Source of the DNA: Adineta vaga
Taxonomy: Eukaryota > Rotifera
Reading direction: 5' to 3'
DNA length: 64,000 nt
NCBI GenBank assembly: GCA_021613535.1
Contig: CP075492.1
Coordinates: 8,370,001 to 8,434,000, forward strand
A program made the position numbers and the translations under genes. Shown piece after piece: positions 1 to 12,942 of the stretch (positions are counted from its first letter, which is position 1; every line of letters starts with the position of its first letter). The notes beneath the pieces were generated by a model that was given only the letters and a program-made list of their open reading frames with translations, was not told where the DNA came from and ran no database searches.

Positions 1-395
1 ATTTTCAATAAAGTTTTCGTTTTCATACAATAGAATTATATTTGTTTACGATCTTATTCTGTTTAGTCTTGATTAAAAAAAACGAACGACAGATGATACA
101 CACGCACACAGAAAAAAATGAACAATGATGGTACAAATAGAATAATAGAATCGATTAAAGCAATGAAACAAATGAACGAAATGCGATGGCTAGAGAAAGA
201 GAGAGAGAGAGAGAGACAAAAAACAAAACAGGGAATAAATAGTGCAAACAATTTACAACATACACCCTCATAAACAAAAACAGATATCTGATGTCACATA
301 CATGGAATGCAGTTCGATGGGGAAAAATGAAAGAAAGACGATGAATATGAATGTATATCTGACTGCTGAATTACACAATTGATTCGTTTCTTTTT
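1..395. other. Non-coding edge, probable 3' UTR of the zinc-finger gene
   Basis: No convincing coding exon is visible. The stretch lies directly downstream of the stop codon of the minus-strand zinc-finger gene and contains a GA dinucleotide run near 195-215. The most likely role is 3' UTR and intergenic DNA. Confidence 0.5.
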
Positions 396-3300
396 CTAGG
401 ATGACCATGTGTGATTCTGAAAGAGAAATTATATTTGATAAATTATATTGCAAAAACATATGGTAATGATATCTTACTTCTAAGATTTCTGGATGTTGAT
501 GATCGAGATGATTGAGGAAGTATTGTCGATCATTATTTACCGTATAATTACATTTTGAACATTTATAAACAATGGTACGAGCTTTTTGTTGAACTATATG
601 GAAAGAGAAAATTGTTTATAAAAACTAGCAAATTATTATTCTTACTTGTAGTAAATTGTTTAGTTAATGGATTATTTTCCAACCAATGTAATTCTAAATT
701 ACAAGAAAAATGTTTCTGAATATGTCAAGTAAAAACTTTTAGAAATATACCATAGTCAAACATTTGTTCATCAAATTGAATATCGCGACTTTTTTCTTCC
801 TGCAAAAAAGGAAAAGAAATCTTAGAATTCATATGATTCTTAAGTCGAATATCATACTTCTTGTTCATCGTCATCGTTTTCAATATCACTAGTATTAGTT
901 GACGGTTTTTGTTGTTGAAAATCTTGTTCAAAATTATGAGTGTATTTCATTGATGCATGTCCTTTACGATGAACAAGTAAATCAGATAAATCTTCAGCTT
1001 CATAATCACATTGTCGACAACGAAGATGATTATTTTGTGTACGTGAATTATTTGCAATACGTTTTTGTTTTTCATCTGTTTCATCTTGTTGATGATTTTC
1101 ATCAACGATAATTAAACTATTATTTTCATCATCTTCATCTTCATCTTCTTCGACAATTTCTTCTTCATCATCGTCTATTTCCAAAGATTTCTGATGTTGT
1201 TGTTGTTGCTGCTGTTGTTGAGCAAAAAATGTTGACATTTGCATGGCAGCTGCAGCAAATGCAGCAGCATTTTGTTTATCAGATGATACATTCTTATGCA
1301 CATCATTATTTCCAATGACTAAACCAAGACTCTGAAATAAAAGAACAATTTATTCAATCCTTGTTTTCTTTTCTACGAAGATTGTTTATTTACCTCCATA
1401 ACTTTAGCCATAGCTTTTCGTCCAACTAAAACAGGTCCATGATGATTACATAGCCGCATGTGTTTTTTAACATCACATTTCCACTTCGATTTATAATCAC
1501 AATTGAAACAATGATATGGACTTTCTGCTGAATGAACAATCAAATGTCGACGTAATTCAGCCATTGAATTTGCAGCAAATGGACATTGTTGACAAGCTAA
1601 TGTTCGATCACGTGTATATTTCATTGAAGATAATTTTTGTTGAACATCAAGTCCAAAAAAACTATAGTCTTCATCGGTTAATGGAGCTGGTGCTAATGCT
1701 CGATCATCAGTTCCTTCATATTTCGCTTTCAATGTTGTTTGAAATAAATATTTATCCGGTAATTCAACAATTTTTGCACTATCATGAGCATGTTGTTTTT
1801 TTACATGTTTCTACAACAACAACAACGAAAAATTCCGTATTCATTTAATATTTACTAAAAAAAACCTAAGAACTTACTTGAACATCCCATTTCCAACTCG
1901 AAGCATATGGACAAGCTGAACAATGATATGGTTTATCTCGAGCATGATGACATCGCATATGTTGAATTAATTCACTTCTCCAGCGTCCGCGATAATCACA
2001 CCAACGACATTGAAAATTTCGTTCTTCTTTTTCAAGTTTTCTTTGTTGTTGTGTCTGCTGCTGCTGCTGCTGCTGCTGTTGTTGTTGAGGGTGTTGTTGT
2101 TGTTGTTGTTGTTGTTGCTGCTGTTGTTGATGATGATGGTTTCTCAGATGATTATTATTGCCACTGGCTGCTGCAACCATAGCTGCGACTGCATGCATTC
2201 TTTGTTGTTGTTGTTGTAAAGGTGATGATGTTCGTGGCGATGATGATCGTGATGAATTTGGCGATTTAGTTGTTCGTTGAACAAAAGCAGATGCTTGTTT
2301 AAATAAATCTAAATTGGCATTCATTGACATTTGTGTTGGTCGTGATGAATAATTAAATTTTGGTTGAAGTAATAAAGATGAGTTGAGAAATGATGAAAAC
2401 ATTGGATGATGTGGAAAAAATGAAGGTGGTGGAAAAAACATATTTGCAGTTGTTGTTGGTGGTGGCGGTGGTAAAAAGTTAGGTAATGATAGATTCGATA
2501 AGTTCTTTTCATAATCTTGTTTCAAGCGTTTCACTTGTTGTTGTTGATCATCATGATCAAAAGTACTCGAATGTTTACTATGTCCATCATCATCTTCATC
2601 GTCATCATCATCGACACCTTCATCATTATCTTCATCACCACGAATGGAAGTTTTCTTTATCGTTGATGTAGATGATATTGATGAACAAGTTGAATGATGA
2701 TCACTTGTTTTTGTTGATGCTGTTGTTGGAGCTAAATCCATCATTGAACGAGCTTGATCTCGATCACGTTTTTTATATGGATTAATTAAATTAACACCTT
2801 TACCACCAGAAGCATGTGCACGATCCCAATGTTTAGCTAAATCCCAACGCCATTTGTAAGTTAATGAACAAACTAAACATTTGAATGGTCTTGATGTTGA
2901 ATGGGATGCAGCATGTTTTTGAAGTTCTGTTGGCCAACGACCAACAAAATCACATTGAATACATTTTAATGGATTGACAGGATCACTTAAATTCCATTCT
3001 TCATTTTGTTGAGCAACATTGGTATTACGTGGTGGTGATTTACCAGCAATTTCATTTTCTAATTCAACAAGATGATTTTTCAAAAAATGTTCATTAATGG
3101 TTTCAACAGCAAGAAAACGTTGTTCACATATAGAGCAAATGAACACCTTTTGTCCATATGGATTTGGTGGACTTGATGATGAGGCATGTTCAGAATGACT
3201 TTCATCGTCACTATCATTTTGATTGTAATTCGAACTATCACGTTGTTCATCATTACTACTATTACTATCACGATGATGTTTTTTGGCTGGAGGGCTGAGT

Positions 3301-6300
3301 TCTGATTCAATTGGTGAAGAAGTTTTCTTATGAGATTTAATTGTTAAATCTAATGGAGCATTTAATGATTGATCATTTGTTGTTGGAGGAAAGATTTGTT
3401 GAAAATCATTTCGCGTAGAAAAATTTAACCATGCATATGGATTGAATGGAAAAGCAGGATGATGAGGTGGCGGTGGTGGTGGTGGAATAGAAAGATTATT
3501 GGATGTATGTGGAAGCATTTCACTAGCTCGATTCGTTGGTTTCGTTTGAATAGTTGTACTTGATGTAGATGATTTCGGTGGACGAATAGTAACTGGTGCG
3601 TCAAGTGGTGGTGGACTTTCGTCGTTATGTTTTTCTTTCCAATGTTTATTCAAACTTTTTCTCCATTTGTATAAATTACCACATAATGAACAGGCAAATT
3701 TGACTAAAAGAAAGTTTTTTTTTCAGTGTTTATCTTTTGTTCTATTTTACAAATGAATTAACATACCAGCACTAGCATCATCTGGATCAGGTACACGACG
3801 ATATCTTGCAGGATCAACAGAGACGTTGTAAGGACGTTTTCGATCAGGAACAACTAGGTTGGATGTGTTGTAGTTGAATGAGACGAAGTAACGGATAGAT
3901 TAAGTTTCTTGTTTGTGCTAGTTGAAGGATTCTATACGACGAAAGAGAAAGAGAGAAATAGAGAGACAGAGAGAAAAAAATCAATATGGATTGGTTGAAA
4001 AAAAAGAAGCTGAGTGAAAATGAGAAGAAGAGAAAGCAATGGCATCTTATTTTATGAGTGCCCAATAATAACAACCATGACCGAAAAAAAATGATCTTTC
4101 GAGCAGGTGTCAGTGAGCAGAAAAAAAGAAAACAGAACTATTTCTGATTGTTAGATCCTTCTACGCGAATGAAACGAAAGAAAAATATCTCATAATATAG
4201 TGTTAAAATAGAATTACATGCGTGAGCGCAAGTCTCATATTCTCAAGAGAAGACATTTAGAAAAAGGAGAAACATGAATGTGTATTTTATCATTGAAACA
4301 TCATCGTTTTAATCGAAAAAAAAAGCTCTGTACACCTGCGAATGATAAGAAAATGAATTGATCTGTTCACATTCTGTTGTTTTATTGTAACGAGGAAGAA
4401 GAGAGGCAAAAAAAGAACGAAAGGTTTCACACATCATTACTGATTTTCTCTCTCGTGCGAGAAATTAAAAATTCACTTTAGATTAGTGTTCTGACATGGA
4501 CACATAAAAATTTGATCCGTTTTTATGATCTCAAATGGAAATAATTAATCAAACGCTTCTGCTGAATATGATTGAAAAATGAAACTTTTGAAATATGCAT
4601 AAAATAATAGTTTTAATCCGATGAAGTTTTTTTATGCAAATCTCTTGTAATAGTAACTGTCTGACTGCTGTTTTTCTTTTTACTTGAAAAAAATGAAAAG
4701 AAATCTAGACATTTGCATTTACGGAGAAGAATGGTAATTATCATAAAGGTTTGTTTCGTTCGTTGTTCTATTATGTCATGAAAAAATTTTGTTCGAACGA
4801 ATGAAGATCAAACGAAAAGATACAGAGACGAAGAGAGAAAAAGAAACTGATGTCGACATACTTGACAACGATCATTTTTCAAGTGGAATTATGGTAAAAC
4901 AAGTGTCAACTTCAATCAGAAGATCAAGTGAAGAAAGATATTTAATATCCGATTAAGTCTTTTCTTCGAACAGAAGTTCACTTTTTTTTCTTCTTTCTCT
5001 TTAGAAAAGATTGTTATTTAAATAAATTTATGCTTATTATGATAGGATTCGATTTATGAGAAAAATTGTTGCTTCATAGACGAGATTATATGGACATATC
5101 GTGCTCGATCTATGATTTTTTTCGTTCTATAATAAGAAAATTGATATAGAGAAATAATCTTATCATTAAGTTGCACGATTGTTTCTCGCGTAAGAAAGAG
5201 AAAATAAGTAAATGTATTGGTAACATGAAGAGTATTCAAGGTGTTCGCTTCTTTGGCTTGATTACTAGTTTTCTGAATGATATGAAAAAGTAAAGAAATC
5301 GACATGTTACTATTATCTTTTACCTGAATTATTTGTATTACAAGAAACTCAATACGATAAAACAAAAAGAAAGAAAGAAACGCTTTGTAGATTACACGCT
5401 TCTTTTCTTTTACTATGTTTTAATGTATTCATGTCTATTATCTACATATACAATAAACATTTTTTCATCTTGCATCAATAGTCAATTGTACAAGTCTGTA
5501 CAGATTGACAAACAAAAGTTCAATCATACTAATAGAATATTTTTGTACTGAAATATCAATTTGACTAGAGTAGATTGAAACTATTGCACTGATCATAAAG
5601 TTCGAGTTAAATTCAATGTGATCATATCATACTTCATTTCTAGATATATCAGATCGAGTTTGAACGTTATCTACTCTAACATGAAACTTTCAATCGAAAT
5701 TCTTACTTGTTCATCTTCGGAAATTTGTTCATCATTTTCAAAGATCATGGAATTTTGTTCTTTTGCGTACATATTGATTACATCGTCATCTTCCATTTCA
5801 CCTTCAGATTCTATTTGTTGTTCATTTGCGGATATATTCAGTTTTGTCGTTGATGATGACGCTGCAGATAATGTTTGATGATTTGTTCTTAAAAGAGAAA
5901 ATGATACTTAAAAAATCTTCAATTTTAAAATAAAAAGAATCTTACTGATGAGAATTTAAATGCAATTGATAGTCAAATGAGGATAATGAATAATATCGAC
6001 AAATATCACATAGAAAAACTTGCTCTTGGCCGTGGTCAAATTTCATATGTGTTTTAAATTCATTGATATTTGATGATGAAAATTCACATTCTTCACATTG
6101 ACGAACAAGTCGAGAACGAGGAGCTAATTGTTTTCGTCTAAAAATACAAATTATTAGTATTAGAATTCTTCGAATATAGTTTTAATTTTTAACGAAAACC
6201 AACGATTGTAGATTTCTGTCTTATCTAGATATCGTTAGTATCATATGCAATACTAGTAAGTATTATGTGATGATTAGATCTCAATAAGACGAAGAAAATT

Positions 6301-8278
6301 CAGAAACGCATTCAAATCTGCAACGCTAATCTTTCTAGATGTCGTTAGAGGTTTGTCCGATGAAACGAAAAATTATTTTCGTTGAAGATTTGAAATTTTG
6401 AATATATTGAGTTTTGCAACTATGAGAAAATGTTCTTTTAGAAAAACAATTTTGAACAATATCTTTCGGATTTAAATATATAGATTGAATTACAACGTTA
6501 AAAGTTTTAGAATAATATACTCGATATCACTGATGTGCGTTGATGGTCAAAAACTCGGAATAGATTCATTGAGCAAGTAAATCTTTTTATGGAAAGTCTG
6601 CGATCGAGTGGTATTGTAATAGTGAATTTGATAGAATGGTCTATATTCATTCAACATAATATATTATATTTGCATTTCTATTCAACTATGAAGTTTAAAG
6701 CTCTTGATAGATTTTGCTGAATTCTTTTTCATTTCACAACTAGAAATATTACCTGCTACTTCTGCCAGTTGTTTCACCATGTATTAATTTCTGTGTATGA
6801 TTTCTTCCATTATTATTATTTGAATTTGACTTGTCCGATTGAGCATCACAATCACTGAAATAAACATAGAAAGAAATATCGACATAGCACTTGTCTAACA
6901 TATTATCAGTATTATTGTTGATATCGTATCTTATTTAGGTAATGATCAATATAGAAGGAAAAGAAATCGTAGTATGAAGAAAAGGTGTTGTTGAATTTTA
7001 AAGATTTGATGTTTATTTAAGATGCACTCAATTGATCAAAGATGAAACATTCAAATCATTTTCTTTATTATTTTTTTTTCGGAAAATTTTAAATCTGATA
7101 GTCGAAAAGAAAAGTAAAACGAAAGATTTTAATCTTTTCGCATCAACAGTCATTAACCCCAACGGCGGCAGAGACACCGATGAAGCAGACACATTCACAT
7201 GTTGAGAGGTCGATTGAATCAAATGATAATTCATATGGTCAGACATCGACCAGGCATGACATTAGACTTTACTCTCCGTTTTCTTTTCTCTCATTACTCT
7301 GTTGCATCGATCGACCACCACAACCACCACTTTATAGTCAAAGAAGACACAGAGAGATAGAGAGAAAGAAAGACAACGTAAAGATTTCTTGTTCTTCTCT
7401 GTCTCTTTCTAAATATATGTATATGTATGTGCACGATGCGATTAGAGGGGCGTCACTGCGACAGGTAAAGAAAAAGAGAGGCGATCGTTCACATTAGCTC
7501 GTTGATTGAAGATGGTAGAGAGAGAGACATTCTTTATCTAGTACCGATATCAACAAAAAATGCCCCCGAAAGGCATTATTATACCGTTCGATACGCATCA
7601 CTAATTTCACAGAGAAAGCGAAAGAGAGAAGACAGCGAAGAAGAAGAAACAAAAACGAAAGAAAGAAAGAAAGAAAGCAAATCTAGCTGGATTAACATTC
7701 TGGCAAGACTTTTAATCTTTGTCAACATTAAATCTAAATAGTCGATTTTATAATGTAAATAATACATTCGGATATCCGTTTTCGGTAACTGCCGTCAAAT
7801 GGTTAAATAAACATTCCTTTACCTGATATCATCAGTATTGGTTAGGAAATAATCCATGGTATTGTTGGTAGTTTTTTCAAAGATATCAAAACGATGTTGT
7901 TGTTGTTGATGTCGTCTAAAAGAAAATATAGAATTAAGAGAACCAATGGCATCAATTAACAGAAATGTAACCAATCGAGTTCGAGAAGTAAAGAAAAAAA
8001 ATGATCCATCGTATTTATTACAAACGACAATCTCACATCGACATGGATCATTAATTTTGATTTTTACCTTTTTTTCTCTCTCAGGTTTCTGCTAGATATA
8101 GGATATCTGTTTATTGTTCTTTGTATTATATAAATAAAGAGACGCAAAAGAGAAATGAAGAAAAAAAATAACGATATCGGATCATCATTATTGCTTTCTC
8201 TAGAAAGAGAAAAATAACTGACGCATTACCTTACCTGTCGAAGGAAGAAGCAGAGACAGCATCGGTAGCTAGCATCAT
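396..8278 (-). CDS. Large multi-C2H2 zinc-finger protein, probable transcription factor
   Basis: Exons in coding order: 8235-8278, 7823-7915, 6753-6854, 5946-6137, 5707-5887, (unresolved), 3767-3853, 1878-3703, 1394-1810, 858-1331, 751-799, 646-693, 478-593, 396-416. About 1,216 residues are recovered. I count about 12 C2H2 fingers: two in the exon at 5946-6137, then one crossing into 1878-3703 and several within it, and more through 1394-1810, 858-1331 and 478-593. Many carry an unusual Trp-rich core (YKWRWDLAKH, GRWRSELIQH, SKWKCDVKKH). Between fingers lie acidic, Pro-rich, His and long Gln tracts (coding about 2040-2130). Reading phase needs one more exon (length 1 mod 3) in the 3854-5706 intron, which I could not fix; a candidate lies near 5220-5330. 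It is probably a nuclear DNA-binding regulator; I do not recognise the family. Confidence 0.85.
2040..2130 (-). repeat. CAG/CAA repeat coding polyglutamine
   Basis: Runs of CTG/TTG triplets on the plus strand read as CAG/CAA on the coding strand. They give two long glutamine blocks, broken by a His-Pro, inside the zinc-finger protein. A shorter Gln tract lies near 1200-1225. Such tracts are usually length-variable between alleles. Confidence 0.9.
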
Positions 8279-8611
8279 CGTTCTTTATGTGCTATCTTAT
8301 GAATAGACAACAAAACGAAAATGAAGAGACAGCGACATAGAGAGGGGAGAGAGAGAGAATGTTACTTTCTCTTTCAATCTATCGAATGCAAATCAGAAGA
8401 ACGAGAAGAAAAAAATCCATTTTGATGAGAAAGAGAAATCTGCACACTGCTGTTCTATGTATGTGTGCGTTCACCGATAGATAATTATGAGAACAAGGAG
8501 TAAATGTGTAGTAGTAGTAGTAGGAGTAGTGGACATTCATTTCGTTTGTTCGTTCTGTCTCTTTTTTCGGTGACTATACTGCAATATCTCATCTCTTTAC
8601 TTCGATGTGCT

Positions 8612-8634
8612 CAGACAGACAGACAGACAGACAG
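8612..8634. repeat. CAGA tetranucleotide microsatellite
   Basis: A perfect run of CAGA units is readable directly in the sequence. It lies in the gene-free region upstream of the zinc-finger gene. Confidence 0.9.
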
Positions 8635-9976
8635 TCGGTGATGATGGTAGCGTCGAAAGAAAAGAGAGTGGGAGGTACTGAGACAAAGTTCTACCAATCA
8701 CTAACATCGATATACGTCACGGATGAACGCTTTTAAACAAACTGCCAGCAATATTAGTCGATTTCTGGCTCTTCTTTGCTACTGTATTTACCTATCTGAC
8801 TGCAAAAACATCGTATCTCATTCGTTTCGTCGCCAATAATGATGACACTCATCCATTCTTCTTCTTCCCTTCTCTTTCTATCTCTCTCATACCTTCTTTT
8901 CCTATATACCGGTAAGACGGTGATGCTTCAGGTTGATCGATGGTAGAGGAGAAAGAGATAAATATATGTACGCATGCAATGGTGGGATTGGTGCGTGTGG
9001 AATTGCAAATAAGCAGTTTCGATTCTCTCCAATAGAATGTCAATATGTAGGTGTGATGATGATGACAACTATGAATGTAGCCTAGGGGTTTATATCTATA
9101 AAATAGTCATTCATTTTCAAGAGATATATATCCGTTGCACATCGTAAATAAATACATACATATACACACGCGATCTGATTCTTTGCAAACAAATGAAGAA
9201 AAAAGATGGTAAAAGAAAAAAAATCCCTCCAATACATAAGAAGAATTGTTGCACATTCAAGGGATTGACAATGAGATGTTGGAGCAAAAGAAGAGGTTGA
9301 GCATAGTGGGAGGAAGCAAAGGCAATGTTCAGAGTAAATGTATGTATACTCTGCCGTTCGGAATTTTCGTCGTTGTATTATGTCAACAATTAGAAGAGAA
9401 GGAAAAAAAAGAAAAAAAAGAAAGAAGACACACGAACGAAAAGAACTATCATCAGATGATCATATCTTCGTTGCCGACGACATCTTCTAAGGATTGACAT
9501 TTTTCGTAGCAGACACGTTCTTGGGAAGAAGCGTATATATAAATACACTAAAGAAGACACACAAAAAAAAGAAAAGAAAAGAGGACTGCGAAAAAAGGTC
9601 AGAGATTATGGAAGAAACGAACGAAAAGGATTATTCCTTCTTGTTCTTCTTCAACACGAACATTGTCTATCCTACCGAAAAAAGAAGAAGATGTCAATTC
9701 CAAGAAAAGATTATTCCGTATGTTTACATTCAGATTTACTCTGCTAACGAAAATGTATGAAGTAAACAAAGAAGAAGAAGAAGGAGATTACTGAGAAATG
9801 ATGTCGCATGCGTTTTCTTTGTTTATGACAAAACGAAGAGAAAAAAAAGAACAGAAGGACACTGCCAGAGATAATCGAATTTTACGAGCATTATATAGCA
9901 AAAAAACGAATATGAGAGACAGGGAGAGAAAGAGAATTTTATGCGGCACATGGAACTTCTTGTTGTTGACATAAGA

Positions 9977-9996
9977 AGGCAGGCAGGCAGGCAGCA
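9977..9996. repeat. GGCA tetranucleotide microsatellite
   Basis: Four to five perfect GGCA units lie in the gene-free 5' flank of the zinc-finger gene. Confidence 0.85.
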
Positions 9997-10978
9997 GTTA
10001 TAGACTGATAAATGGTCTTATCTTTTGGGTGCTAAAGAGAGCAGCACCACAAACGTCTCACATACGCGCATACATGCACTTCAATTCTTTTTTCATTTTA
10101 AAAAACAGAAAGAGAGAGAAAAAGAAGGAAAGATCATAAAAGTAGTGGAACTCGATAGAGATTAGGATTGACGCATCCACTTTAAAATATACTTGAACAT
10201 AATGATCGTCCGAAAAAGAAGAAATGAATTTATTTAAAAGAATTCATTTGCCAATATGACTGACAATAGAGAATATTCATCAATGTTGACTTAGCAAGAA
10301 CTAAGACGATGATATATAAATATATATAACTACTGTTATTCTGTATTCTCTCTCACGTGGATGAAGTCGTTTTTTAGAAGAATGAAGAACTGCCACTTCT
10401 ATTCGTGTCGAAAGTAGAAAAGAAGAAAATTATTAAGAATGTTGACAAAGAATTTGTCGTCGTTTGTTTGTTGTTTGATAAACATTTTGTCAATTGACCA
10501 CCTGCAGATAATTTTCATTTCAATTAAGAAATATGAATCAATTGATGATTATCATCATACGAAAAGAAGAATTCCAATAAATGTATAATAAATTAAGATC
10601 AGCTCTCTCTGATAATCAGTCAATTTTTTCTCGATGGGTTGAATACATAGTTTGTATAATGATACTCCAGAAACAAAAAAGTTGATTTCGTTTTACTAAT
10701 TAACTAGTAATCACCGATATCTGTATATGATAATGATCAAAAGGAAAAATTAAATTATGAAAAAATCGAGACTATGAAGGAAGGAAAAAAGATATATTTT
10801 ACACGTGTTTCAAACGAATATTTATTGAGCTGAATCGAGTACTTCAAATAGCATAACGTCATGCGTACAGCTTCTTATGTGGTATTTCCACATCAATCGT
10901 CGACCGTTAATAATTTCAAATGTAAAGATTTTCTCCAAAAATTCTGATTGACTTTTGACAAAAACTATACAAGAAAGT

Positions 10979-11914
10979 TCATAAATTATCCACTCGTGAT
11001 TGACTAAGTGTTGAATATGTTGTATATTGAATGATATTCTGTGTTACTGTATTGCTTGTAACTTGTCCATTTTGTCGAAATATACTTCGAATCTTCGGTG
11101 TAATAAATCCTAAAATAATCGCTGTTATAACCAATCCAACTGATATATTCAATGCTTGAATATCATACGCAAACGGCGTTAAATAATCAGTAATTATACA
11201 GATAATTAAAATAATCAATGTTGGAATACCAATAAGAATTAAAGAGACAAGAAGAAGAAGAATGCGTCTAAGAATAATCACATCTCGTTTATTTGCTCGA
11301 CGTCGTTTTCGACGAAGAGTTACTGTTTGACGAACATATCGAAGAATAGACATATAAATAATCATCGTTAGTGCAAGTGGAGCAACATAGATTGTTAATA
11401 TTGCTAAGAACATTCCACGAAGATTTCGAAATGAAATCCAACAATTGTAATCTAAAGATTGATATTGAAAATCATCGAATAATATATGCGGAAAGATGAA
11501 TATCAATGAAAAAATCCATTGTAAAAGAATTGCACAGATGAAAGTTTTCATGGATTGTAAGATTTTCTTTCGATAAAAGACGACACGAAATAAACGAAAA
11601 ATAGCTTGTAAAACAAATGAATAGTAGAATATACAGAAACAAACATGAGCAAAATATGCACGTAATTGACATCCTTGATTCGAGAATGATGTGGAAGGAT
11701 GAATATGACCATAAATACTACGAATACATATGTCAAATAATATACAACAAAAGAATATTATTGATAGATAAGTATTACATGTCAAGAGAAGTGAAATATT
11801 CATTAGAGATGAACGTTTGAAGATGAATATGAACAAAAGAAGAAGAATGGATATAAGACAACTAAACGATACGAATAAAAGGACGAAGCAATTGAGAATT
11901 ATCGATAATAACAT
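10979..11914 (-). CDS. Single-exon rhodopsin-like seven-transmembrane receptor
   Basis: Intronless frame of 311 residues with seven hydrophobic segments (about 5-33, 38-63, 90-112, 124-146, 165-190, 215-240, 252-273). A cysteine after TM2 (GCQLRAYF) and one before TM5 (YNCWISF) can form the class A extracellular disulfide. The TM3 end reads FRLFRVVF in place of the DRY motif, keeping an Arg at the usual site. TM7 lacks NPxxY and ends ITPKIRSIF. The basic third loop (LRRKRRRANKRD) fits G-protein contact. It probably belongs to the large lineage-specific single-exon GPCR groups of rotifers (inference); the ligand is unknown. The ATG at 11914 gives a start directly in TM1 with almost no N-terminal ectodomain. 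Confidence 0.85.
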   Translation of the reverse strand: MLLSIILNCFVLLFVSFSCLISILLLLFIFIFKRSSLMNISLLLTCNTYLSIIFFCCILFDICIRSIYGHIHPSTSFSNQGCQLRAYFAHVCFCIFYYSFVLQAIFRLFRVVFYRKKILQSMKTFICAILLQWIFSLIFIFPHILFDDFQYQSLDYNCWISFRNLRGMFLAILTIYVAPLALTMIIYMSILRYVRQTVTLRRKRRRANKRDVIILRRILLLLVSLILIGIPTLIILIICIITDYLTPFAYDIQALNISVGLVITAIILGFITPKIRSIFRQNGQVTSNTVTQNIIQYTTYSTLSQSRVDNL

Positions 11915-12942
11915 TATGCTATAGAATACTAAAATAGATAAAAATGAATTAAAAAAACAAGTTATTCTCTGTAATTTTACTTCTTGTGAATGGAAACTAA
12001 GATGAGAAGTTAGAAGATTTAATCTTTAATTAGATGGATATATTCATCTGTGTCATGAAAAGATATATAATGTTTTTCATGCTTCAAGTAAAAATTTGTT
12101 ATATAGAATACGAATCCTAGGAGTAGAAATTTAATCATCCGATAAATTAGTCAATAGAAAAAGTACGGATGTCATTCTGTTTCTACATGCTAGTTGTTTT
12201 ATCTCAACAGTCAACTGATATTTATTAATTTATATTAAGAAAAATATTTTTCTCTTTCTTCCAGAACTTCTGCCTATAGTTCAAATATCTTACAGATCGT
12301 GATACTTTTTTCTTAAACAAAAGTAGTTTAACATCTAAAGAACATGATCGATATAAGAGATAATTCCTATTTTTTTTTCTAAATTTAAAATAGATTTCTT
12401 CGTTTTTTTCATAAATAAATTTTCGACGTTACCAATGTGTACGTACTGGAACAGTGACTTCTTCTTGTTTTTAATAATAAATATAACAGATAATAGAGTT
12501 GTTGCGGAAAGAAAATTGAATAAATAAATAGTGAAGGAAGTTCATGCAAATGCTTTGGTGCATCCGCATTAGAATTCTTAACGTTAAATAATTGCCTGCT
12601 CTTTTATTAATGAGAACTACCCTTTCAGACAACCAGCGGCACACAGAAAAAGAACATAAAATTAGGTTAACTCAACACAGTTAATAAAAAAACATCTAAG
12701 AAGAATATCTATCGCGTTACATATAAGACTTTATGTAGAATATTTCTTTATTTTAAAAGTAAAATCATATGAAATTATTCGTTTTCCGTGCCAATTTGAT
12801 ATATATATTGAAATAATTTTTTGCTTCATATAATCGTTCAAATGAATAGATTGTATCATTTCATGTAATTAATTCTGTAAGACCAAACTTTTCATCAGAA
12901 AATTCAATTCAATTAAATCGATACAAAATGAATATTGATGAT
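11915..12942. other. Gene-free stretch between the GPCR and a decayed gene
   Basis: About 1 kb of AT-rich sequence with frequent stops in all frames. No exon, RNA gene or repeat array was recognised. Confidence 0.5.

Larger units (their letters stand above)
8279..10978. other. Gene-free region upstream of the zinc-finger gene
   Basis: About 2.7 kb with many short spurious frames, rich in GAGA and poly-purine tracts. It holds a CAGA repeat at about 8612-8634 and a GGCA repeat at about 9977-9996. No exon with splice signals or protein-like composition was found. As the 5' flank of a developmental-type zinc-finger gene it probably holds promoter and enhancer DNA; this is inference. Confidence 0.5.

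Noticed and set aside
1907-2219. Plus-strand frames giving poly-Ala, poly-Val and poly-Leu
   Set aside because: They are antisense readings of the polyglutamine repeat in the zinc-finger gene.
9246-9760. Two open frames of 80-90 codons upstream of the zinc-finger gene
   Set aside because: They are Lys/Glu-rich readings of poly-purine repeat DNA with no domain or splice context.
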